From Pedobacter riviphilus (GTDB lineage: Bacteria > Bacteroidota > Bacteroidia > Sphingobacteriales > Sphingobacteriaceae), in NCBI RefSeq assembly GCF_014692875.1, contig NZ_CP061171.1, positions 3,472,001 to 3,536,000 of the forward strand: a stretch of DNA of 64,000 nt. The letters are read 5' to 3'. The translations under genes were made by a program, and so were the position numbers. This document shows positions 58,458 through 64,000 of this stretch, piece after piece; position 1 is the stretch's first letter, and each line of letters starts with the position of its first letter. The notes under the pieces were generated by a model that did no database searches, was not told where the DNA came from, and saw only the letters and a program-made list of their open reading frames with translations.

Positions 58458-58536
58458 ATTTATTTTAAAATAAATACCGCTCTATCTATCTCCTGCGCCA
58501 TCCTTTCATTCAAAACCCTTCCTCCGAAGCGGGATG

Positions 58537-58567
58537 CAAAAGTAGAAAAAATTACAGTACATACAAA
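58537..58567 (-). promoter_or_regulatory. rRNA promoter P3 (most distant)
   Basis: On the minus strand: TTTG (58564-58567), 19 bases, TACTTTTG (58537-58544), then CATCCC. Confidence 0.75.
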
Positions 58568-58794
58568 GGGTTTGCCAGGAATTAAAGCAGATTAGTAGCT
58601 AACCTGGTGGATTACAGGCCAAAATAATTAAGAACAATGTAAAACAATAAGGCAGCCCAGTTGTTCAAAGGTGGTTTTTAGGGGTAAACCTAGCGTTTTT
58701 ATCATTAAGCAATTAAGGTCATTAAGGGCTGAAAGGCTACTTTTATCTTTTTTTGGGCGCCATGACAGTGTGCCCCGCACTGCCCCTGCAGCAT

Positions 58795-58860
58795 AAACCC
58801 GATTGCAATGGAAAGCCCGCAGCGCAGCGAGGACTTGAAATGGAAAGCGGGAACAAACCT
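58795..58860 (-). repeat. GC-rich hairpin repeat
   Basis: On the minus strand it reads GTTCCCGCTTTCC, then AGTCCTCGCTGCGCTGCGGG. It is much richer in GC than its surroundings and resembles the repeat at 196-240. It is a candidate member of the same dispersed family. Confidence 0.4.
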
Positions 58861-58999
58861 ATATAGTAGTACGAAACCTGATTTACGGAAAAACAAACAA
58901 CACTCTAGTATATAATCAATACTTATATATATGTTAAAATTTGTTAACTGTATATTTGTACTGAATTGCTTTGCATAGCTTAGCGGCCAATTGTTTTTA

Positions 59000-59029
59000 T
59001 TGATGTTATCGTATTATTAATTATCTTTG
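59000..59029 (+). promoter_or_regulatory. bamD promoter
   Basis: TTG (59000-59002), 19 bases, TATCTTTG (59022-59029). The bamD ATG begins 5 bases after the -7 element, so the transcript should begin at or next to the start codon. Confidence 0.75.
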
Positions 59030-59033
59030 CAGA

Positions 59034-59969
59034 ATGTTTAAAGTTAAACACTTAATTATTTTAGTATTTGTTGCCGCTTTAGGTATTGCGGGTTGTAAAA
59101 GTCGTTTCGAGAAATTGAGAGCGAGTAATGATGTTGCAAAAAAATACCAAGAGGCTCTTCGTTTGTATAATAAACGTGATTACAGCAAAGCTTTGGTACT
59201 TTTTGAAGATCTTTCTCAAAAATATAGGGGCCGTGCAGAAGCTGAGGATCTGAACTATTATTATGCTTATACACTATACAGATTAAGTGATTATACAACT
59301 GCAAGATACCAGTTTAAAAGTTTTGCAGAAACCTATCCAGCAAGTAAAAATGCCGAAGAAGCTAGATACATGGGGGCTTATTGTTTCTATTTAGAATCTC
59401 CAAATTTCTCTTTAGACCAGGAAAACACCTATAAAGCTATTGATGCGCTACAATTATTTATCAACTTATACCCTACCAGCGATCGTGCTGCAGCTGCTGG
59501 CAAATATATTGCCACACTAAGGGGCAAGTTAGAGGATAAAGCATTTGAAAATGCTAAAATGTACTTAACTACAGGGCCTAGTAATGTAGATAACTATAGA
59601 GCAGCTGTTATTGCCTTAAAAAATGCGCAGAGAGATTACCCAGATATTAAATATGCTGAGGAAATGGACTACCTGATGATTAAAGCGCAATATTTATACG
59701 CAAAAAACAGTTATGTCATTCGCCAGGAAGACCGTTATAATGAAGCACTTGCTTTATATACCGAGTTTACTGAAAACCACCCTGACAGTAAATACACTAA
59801 AGACGCAAAGGCGCTTAAGGATGATGTTGAGGCAGGAATTGCGGCTACTAAACAAGAATTGGCATTATATGCCGCTGATCAAGAAAAATACAAGCAGATG
59901 CTGATCAGAACCGGGAAGTTAAAAGATACTTCTGCTACAATTAATAAAACGGATATTAAAAACAAGTAA
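59034..59969 (+). CDS. bamD: Outer-membrane assembly lipoprotein BamD
   Basis: A 311-residue lipoprotein (Cys21 in 'LGIAGCKSRFE') of the BamD/YfiO family, part of the BAM machine that inserts outer-membrane proteins. TPR units run from about 35 to 270 ('YQEALRLYNKRDYSKALVLFEDLSQKY', 'YYYAYTLYRLSDYTTARYQFKSFAETYPASKNAEEARYM'). The gene set bamD, rpoZ, coaBC, DUF4835 is a familiar Bacteroidota neighbourhood. The rpoZ start is 3 bases after its stop. Its mRNA is predicted leaderless. Confidence 0.95.
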   Translation: MFKVKHLIILVFVAALGIAGCKSRFEKLRASNDVAKKYQEALRLYNKRDYSKALVLFEDLSQKYRGRAEAEDLNYYYAYTLYRLSDYTTARYQFKSFAETYPASKNAEEARYMGAYCFYLESPNFSLDQENTYKAIDALQLFINLYPTSDRAAAAGKYIATLRGKLEDKAFENAKMYLTTGPSNVDNYRAAVIALKNAQRDYPDIKYAEEMDYLMIKAQYLYAKNSYVIRQEDRYNEALALYTEFTENHPDSKYTKDAKALKDDVEAGIAATKQELALYAADQEKYKQMLIRTGKLKDTSATINKTDIKNK

Positions 59970-59972
59970 TAC

Positions 59973-60299
59973 ATGAATACTAACAAACCTGCTGTACCCA
60001 ATACTACGGTAACCAGAAACGTACACGATTTAGATAAAACTACAGATAACTTATACGAATCTTTAGTGGTAATTGCTAAAAGAGCAAATCAGATTTCGAA
60101 CAACGTTAAAGAAGAGTTACACGGTAAATTGGCAGAATTTGCTTCAAGCAACGACAATTTAGAAGAAATTTTCGAAAATCGTGAGCAGATTGAAATCAGC
60201 AAGCATTACGAGCGTATGCCGAAACCTGTTTTGATTGCTATTGATGAATTTTTGAACGAGAAAATCTATCACAGAAATCCTGCTAAAGAACAAAAGTAA
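59973..60299 (+). CDS. rpoZ: RNA polymerase omega subunit (RpoZ-like)
   Basis: A 108-residue protein of the Bacteroidota omega-like family. 'DLDKTTDNLYESLVVIAKRANQISNNVKEEL' (about 19-49) contains the conserved omega segment for holding the beta-prime subunit. The rest is helical and charged. It follows bamD with 3 bases between and belongs to that operon. The family is diverged from proteobacterial RpoZ, so assignment rests on this segment and on the gene neighbourhood. Confidence 0.9.
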   Translation: MNTNKPAVPNTTVTRNVHDLDKTTDNLYESLVVIAKRANQISNNVKEELHGKLAEFASSNDNLEEIFENREQIEISKHYERMPKPVLIAIDEFLNEKIYHRNPAKEQK

Positions 60300-60309
60300 C
60301 TGGCATAGC

Positions 60310-60379
60310 GCATAGCGTTTAGGGCAAAGCGTTTAATACTACGCTCTATGCTTTATGCCCCATGCCCTAAACACTATGC
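60310..60379 (+). repeat. Long inverted repeat overlapping the coaBC start
   Basis: GCATAGCGTTTAGGGCA (60310-60326) pairs with TGCCCTAAACACTATGC (60363-60379), 17 bases with one G-U pair, plus an inner AGCGT / ACGCT pair. The right arm covers the coaBC ATG (60376-60378). Confidence 0.65.
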
Positions 60380-61571
60380 TCAAAAATAAAAACATAATCC
60401 TTGGCGTTTGCGGTAGCATCGCGGCATATAAGTCGGCTATTTTAGTTCGACTGCTCGTAAAAGCTGGTGCAAACGTAAAGGTTATTCTTACTCCTGATGG
60501 TGCTAATTTCATTACACCACTTACCCTTGCTACGCTTTCTAAAAATCCGGTTTATACGCAATACTTCGAAGAAGAAACTGGCGTGTGGAGCAACCATGTT
60601 GAGCTGGGCTTATGGGCCGATCTAATGATAATCGCTCCAATAAGTGCCAATACACTGGCTAAACTGGCAACCGGCATCTGCGATAATTTATTAACGGCTG
60701 TTTACCTTTCGGCCAAATGTCCGGTTTACGTAGCCCCGGCTATGGATCTGGATATGTGGAAGCACGAAACTACCCAGGGCAATATCGAACGTATTACTAG
60801 CTACAGTAATACAGTTATAGCACCTGCTAATGGCGAACTTGCCAGTGGGCTCTGGGGTGAAGGTCGGATGGCCGAACCTGACGAAATTGTTTCTTTTCTG
60901 GATGGTGCCATAAAAAAATCGATGCCGCTATTTGGCAAAAAAGTAATGGTTACCGCTGGCCCAACTTACGAGTCCATTGACCCGGTACGTTTTATAGGCA
61001 ATCATTCATCAGGAAAAATGGGCTTTGCACTGGCCGATGAACTGGCAAGGCTTGGAGCTGATGTTACTTTAATTGCCGGACCAACAGCACAAAAATCTAA
61101 TCAAACTTTAAAAAGGATTGACGTAATAAGTGCACAGGATATGCTCGATGCTTGTTCATCGGTGTTCCCGAAACAGATATTACGGTAATGTGTGCAGCCG
61201 TGGCAGATTATCGCCCTAAAGTAATTGCCACTCAAAAAATTAAAAAGCAGGACAGCGGATTGGTTTTGGAACTGGAAAAAACAAAGGATATACTCGCCTC
61301 CTTGGGTGCGGCAAAAAAAGCGCACCAGATTTTGGTTGGTTTTGCTTTAGAAACCAATGATGAAGAGAATTATGCCAAAGGCAAACTAGAAAAGAAAAAT
61401 CTAGATCTTGTTGTTCTAAATTCTTTAAATGACAAGGGCGCAGGTTTTAAATCAGATACCAATAAAATTACTATTTTTAACAAAGCTTTGGAACGGACTG
61501 TATTTGAAATGAAATCGAAAACGGATGTTGCTAAAGATATTTGTACTGCCATTTTAAAAATTGCGAAATGA
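60376..61571 (+). pseudogene. coaBC: coaBC (phosphopantothenoylcysteine decarboxylase/synthetase), frameshifted
   Basis: CoaBC makes 4'-phosphopantetheine for coenzyme A in two steps. The CoaC flavoprotein part ('LGVCGSIAAYKSAIL', 'NHVELGLWADLMIIAPISANT', 'APAMDLDMWKH') and the start of CoaB ('MVTAGPTYESIDPVRFIGNHSSGKMG') lie in the first frame, which stops at 61188. The rest ('VPETDITVMCAAVADYRPKV' to 'CTAILKIAK') is in another frame, to 61571. One added C in the CCC at 61167-61169 gives 'VFPETDITVMCAAVADYRP', the normal sequence. As the gene is normally essential, a sequencing error is more likely than true loss. I chose the ATG at 60376, which starts the typical N-terminus 'MLKNKNIILGVCGSI'. 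Confidence 0.92.
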
Positions 61572-62461
61572 TAAAAAAGATTGTTTGGATATTGATATTG
61601 GTTGGTTTCGGAAAACTGCAGGCGCAGGAGTTAAATGCAAGGGTAACTTTGCTGGCGCCCCAGGTTTCGAACATCAGCAAGCCAACTTTAGATGCTTTGC
61701 AGAAAACAATCCGCGATTTTTTAAACAATAACAAATTCAGCAACGAAAGTTATCAACCACAGGAACGTATCAACTGTAGTTTTATCATCACCATCAATTC
61801 GTGGGATGGTGGTTCTGGATATACTGCAGAAGCACAGATCCAAAGCAGCCGCCCGGTTTTTAACAGCTCTTACAACAGCACTTTGTTAAATATGAGTGAT
61901 AAGAATTTCGATTTTAATTTCAACGATGGTGCTACAATCGACTTTTCTGATCAGAATTACATTTCCAATATCAGTGCCCTCCTCACCTATTACGCTTATA
62001 CCATTATCGGAATGGATAAAGATAGTTTTAGCAAGATGGGCGGAACTCCCTTTTATAAAAAAGCACAGAACATCATTAACCTGGCGCAAGCCTCAGGCAA
62101 TACCGGCTGGAGAGCAGCTGATGGTTTGCGCAATCGCTTTTGGTTTAATGAAAATGTTTTGAATCCTATTTTTAGCGAACTGCGCAATTTCATCTATAGT
62201 TACCATTTAAGTGGCCTAGATCAGCTAACCGATAATGATAAGGGCTTAACACAGATTGTTGCTGCCTTACCTGCCCTCCAACAAATGGATAAGCAGAAAC
62301 TGGGTTCTATTTTCCCTAATGTTTACTTTGCGGCTAAAGCCGAAGAAGTAACGAATGTACTTTCTAAACTAAACGGCCAGGAACGCATGAAAGCTTACAA
62401 TATGTTGGCAGAAATCGATCCGGCGAATATTGGCAAGTACGAAGTGCTGAAGAAAAATTAG
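61568..62461 (+). CDS. DUF4835 family exported protein (PorD-like)
   Basis: A 297-residue protein with a signal peptide (about 1-19; 'ILILVGFGKLQAQ'). Family traits are 'ELNARVTLLAPQVSNISKPTLDALQKTIRDFLNNNKF', 'QERINCSFIITINSW', 'YISNISALLTYYAYTIIGMDKDSFSKMGG' and 'SGLDQLTDNDKGL'. This is DUF4835, which is sometimes annotated as PorD of the type IX secretion system; I recall that label but cannot verify it here. Its ATG overlaps the coaBC stop (ATGA), so it is translationally coupled to coaBC, which supports the restored coaBC frame. No other type IX genes are in the window. Confidence 0.88.
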   Translation: MIKKIVWILILVGFGKLQAQELNARVTLLAPQVSNISKPTLDALQKTIRDFLNNNKFSNESYQPQERINCSFIITINSWDGGSGYTAEAQIQSSRPVFNSSYNSTLLNMSDKNFDFNFNDGATIDFSDQNYISNISALLTYYAYTIIGMDKDSFSKMGGTPFYKKAQNIINLAQASGNTGWRAADGLRNRFWFNENVLNPIFSELRNFIYSYHLSGLDQLTDNDKGLTQIVAALPALQQMDKQKLGSIFPNVYFAAKAEEVTNVLSKLNGQERMKAYNMLAEIDPANIGKYEVLKKN

Positions 62462-62603
62462 TTTTTTGGTTAAGCGGTTAATTGTTTTAATCGGTTAGTT
62501 GTACATAATATGGTTAAACAGTTTCAATGGTTAAACGCTAAGTAGTTTCTCTATTCGTTGCGGTTAATTTTAGAAAAGCAATCTCAGCATTTCAATTAAA
62601 GCT

Positions 62604-62675
62604 AGTCCTGCTTTTGTTCATACGCCTGCAGGCCTTACACACAGGCCGGTATCCACGTCAATCAGGTTTAATAAC
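62604..62675 (+). repeat. Diverged GTCCTGCT-type hairpin repeat
   Basis: It begins AGTCCTGCTTTTGTT, has a hairpin GGCCT / AGGCC (62631-62647) where copies A and B have GCCAAT / ATTGGC, and ends CCACGTCAATCAGG against CCACTCCCATCAGG. Family membership is by eye. Confidence 0.4.
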
Positions 62676-62799
62676 TAGAGTCAGTTTTTCATAGGCGGAG
62701 TTTTCCTTTCCAAAGCCTAATAGGCATGCAACATTCTACCTGCTCATGCGTCTTATATCACAGTTATTAACCAATAAAGTTAAAAATTTGTTAAAATAT

Positions 62800-62829
62800 T
62801 TTGATCTTACGAATATCTTCGTACATTTG
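62800..62829 (+). promoter_or_regulatory. blaI-like gene promoter
   Basis: TTTG (62800-62803), 18 bases, TACATTTG (62822-62829), 31 bases before the ATG. The -7 element lies between two palindromic operators. Confidence 0.7.
62808..62823. promoter_or_regulatory. BlaI-type operator 1
   Basis: TACGAATATCTTCGTA is a perfect 6-base inverted repeat with a 4-base centre. It covers the promoter spacer up to the first bases of the -7 element. Confidence 0.65.
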
Positions 62830-62831
62830 AA

Positions 62832-62847
62832 TACGAAATAATTCGTA
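62832..62847. promoter_or_regulatory. BlaI-type operator 2
   Basis: TACGAAATAATTCGTA has the same arms as operator 1, 24 bases downstream centre to centre, just after the -7 element. Confidence 0.65.
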
Positions 62848-62860
62848 CAATTTGTAACAT

Positions 62861-63232
62861 ATGACTAATCATAACATCAAACCAACAGAAGGTGAAATGG
62901 AAATCCTCCAGGTGCTTTGGCAAAAGGGGAATGCGACAGTAAGAGAGGTTCATGAAGCACTGAATAAAAAAGACTCTGGCTATACCACAACTTTAAAACT
63001 GATGCAGATTCTGCACGAGAAAGGAATGGTAGAAAGAGATACCAACCAAAAAACGCACATCTATAAAGCGCTTGTTAGTCGGGATAAAACTGAAAAACAA
63101 TTGGTAAACAAAATGATCGATAACGTATTTAACGGATCGGCAGCGAGATTGGTGATGCAGGCTTTGGGTAACCACAGTGCAAGTGCTGATGAAATTGACG
63201 AAATAAAAAAATATTTAGATAGCCTAAAGTAA
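62861..63232 (+). CDS. BlaI/MecI/CopY-family repressor
   Basis: A 123-residue winged-helix repressor of the BlaI/MecI/CopY family. The DNA-binding part (about 1-72) contains 'PTEGEMEILQVLWQKGNATVREVHEALN' and 'YTTTLKLMQILHEKGMVERD'; the rest is a dimer-forming helical region ('VNKMIDNVFNGSAARLVMQALG'). It sits 95 bases before a BlaR1-like M56 peptidase, the standard sensor partner. Two identical-arm operators bracket its own -7 element, so it very likely represses itself and the sensor. No beta-lactamase gene is in view; many Bacteroidota copies regulate other genes. Confidence 0.94.
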   Translation: MTNHNIKPTEGEMEILQVLWQKGNATVREVHEALNKKDSGYTTTLKLMQILHEKGMVERDTNQKTHIYKALVSRDKTEKQLVNKMIDNVFNGSAARLVMQALGNHSASADEIDEIKKYLDSLK

Positions 63233-63327
63233 GGTTAGTGTTGAAGGTTGAAAGGTGTAGGGTTTTGATCCCTAATAAACAGTAAAATTTTCGGATTGTC
63301 TCCGTATAAAAAATTAAAATCACCGTT

Positions 63328-64000
63328 ATGGAAACTTTATTACAACAGTTCATCAAAGCATTTGGCTGGAGTATTTTAAACTCACTTTGGCAAAGCGCCA
63401 TCATCTATGGCATCCTATTTATCGTAATGCTAAGCATTCCGAAGCTGGCGGCAAAACACAAGCACAACCTAGCCTTTGGTGCCATCATTTTAATGTTTAT
63501 TGGCTTTGGCTATAATTTCATTCATCAATTAACTTTAAATGCAAATAATCAGCCTCCCGCCATTAATGCACAAAATATACAGGTTTACCAATATTTTAAC
63601 AACCTTCCTCCAAGTTTTAGCAGTAAGGCAGAGCAGTATTTCCCTATAGTAGTCATATTTTATGCCATTGGCATCTTGCTGCAGTTATTCGTTATTATTA
63701 AAGGCTATAGTCAGCTTTCAAAACTTAAAAAAGAAAGTTTAAGCGCTATTCCAGATAGTTGGAAAACCATTTTTGAGCAGGTAATTGCTCACCTTAAAAT
63801 CAACAAAGTTATCCAGTTCCACCTCTCCTCTATTGTTAACGTACCTTTGGTAATCGGTTATTTAAAACCTGTGGTATTATTTCCACTGGCCCTGGTAAAC
63901 CAATTAGACAACGATCAGGTAGAAGCGATATTAATCCATGAGTTATCACACATCAGAAGAAACGATTTCTTATTAAACCTGATTAAAACCGCCATAGAAA
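63328..64000 (+). CDS. BlaR1-like M56 family metallopeptidase (cut by window end)
   Basis: The first 224 residues of a membrane sensor protease. Starting METLLQQFIKAFGWSILNS, it has hydrophobic helices at about 15-38, 46-63 and 105-127, then a cytosolic zinc-protease domain with 'VEAILIHELSHIRRNDF'; the HExxH motif starts at His204. 'PLVIGYLKPVVLFPLAL' just before it is also typical of BlaR1/M56. The frame is still open at the window end. It would cleave, or trigger cleavage of, the repressor encoded upstream in response to an outside signal. Confidence 0.92.
   Translation, partial: METLLQQFIKAFGWSILNSLWQSAIIYGILFIVMLSIPKLAAKHKHNLAFGAIILMFIGFGYNFIHQLTLNANNQPPAINAQNIQVYQYFNNLPPSFSSKAEQYFPIVVIFYAIGILLQLFVIIKGYSQLSKLKKESLSAIPDSWKTIFEQVIAHLKINKVIQFHLSSIVNVPLVIGYLKPVVLFPLALVNQLDNDQVEAILIHELSHIRRNDFLLNLIKTAIE

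Larger units (their letters stand above)
57967..59033. other. rRNA leader, tandem rRNA promoters and bamD promoter region
   Basis: No protein gene is supported. The stretch holds the 16S leader (57967-58297), three promoters aimed at 16S (58298-58567), a GC-rich hairpin repeat on the minus strand (58795-58860), and the bamD promoter (59000-59029). Confidence 0.65.
62462..62860. other. Gap between the DUF4835 gene and blaI-like gene
   Basis: No gene is supported. 62467-62550 is loosely repetitive 'ggttaa' filler. 62604-62675 looks like a diverged copy of the GTCCTGCT hairpin family with hairpin GGCCT-TACACAC-AGGCC (62631-62647). The blaI promoter and operators follow (62800-62847). Confidence 0.5.

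Noticed and set aside
58081..58896. Frames at 58081-58350 and 58705-58896
   Set aside because: They overlap the rRNA leader, its promoters and a hairpin repeat, and show no recognisable protein features.

Overview
The window is a stretch of a Bacteroidota chromosome, most likely from the family Sphingobacteriaceae (Pedobacter or a close relative). The evidence is the gene content (SusC/SusD pairs, FecI/FecR regulators, omega-like RpoZ, DUF4835 protein, Bacteroidota-type BamD and PafA), the AT-rich base composition, near-absence of Shine-Dalgarno sites, and repeated promoters of the Bacteroidota type (TTTG, 19 bp, TAnnTTTG). The genus is an inference; 16S comparison would settle it.

Layout. 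0.4-10 kb: rpsA, a GH20 hexosaminidase, an ECF sigma factor between two small membrane proteins, then an AraC regulator divergent from an aldehyde dehydrogenase with its DUF779 companion, and a DCC-family thiol protein. 10-17 kb: pyrR-pyrB and a large TPR protein paired with a beta-barrel protein. 17-22 kb: a DUF2071 protein, an ECF sigma factor translationally coupled to a protein that looks like an inner-membrane anti-sigma region joined by a long linker to an outer-membrane barrel, and a methyltransferase. 22-36 kb: a two-armed glycan-uptake locus. The left arm (minus strand) holds sigma, FecR, an STN-bearing SusC and a frameshifted SusD; the right arm (plus strand) holds a ROK kinase, SusC, SusD and an Endo-H-like GH18/LamG lipoprotein. 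A 12-base motif repeated exactly three times, each copy pointing at fecR, the ROK gene or the second susC, ties the arms into one likely sigma regulon, probably for N-glycans. 36-40 kb: four genes overlapping by one base each (HU/SPOR protein, ExbB, ExbD, TonB-like). 40-52 kb: a secreted beta-helix protein, folC, pafA, a VOC protein, fused isobutyryl-CoA mutase icmF, a PqqB-like hydrolase and an acyl-ACP desaturase. 52-58.6 kb: an rRNA operon on the minus strand (16S, tRNA-Ile, tRNA-Ala, 23S, 5S) with three tandem promoters upstream and a tandem 187-bp repeat downstream. 59-64 kb: bamD, rpoZ, coaBC (frameshifted), DUF4835, then a BlaI regulator with twin operators and a BlaR1-like M56 peptidase cut by the window end.

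Standouts. (1) The triple TGTAGGCAATTT motif of the glycan locus. (2) Two frameshifts, in coaBC and susD, both explained by loss of one C from a presumed CCCC run, which suggests sequence errors. (3) Families of dispersed hairpin repeats outside genes. (4) The sigma/barrel-fused anti-sigma pair and the HU-SPOR-ExbBD-TonB operon. (5) Several genes whose longest reading frame begins inside the promoter -7 element, so the true start is further downstream and the mRNA nearly or fully leaderless. No CRISPR array, insertion sequence or prophage was seen.
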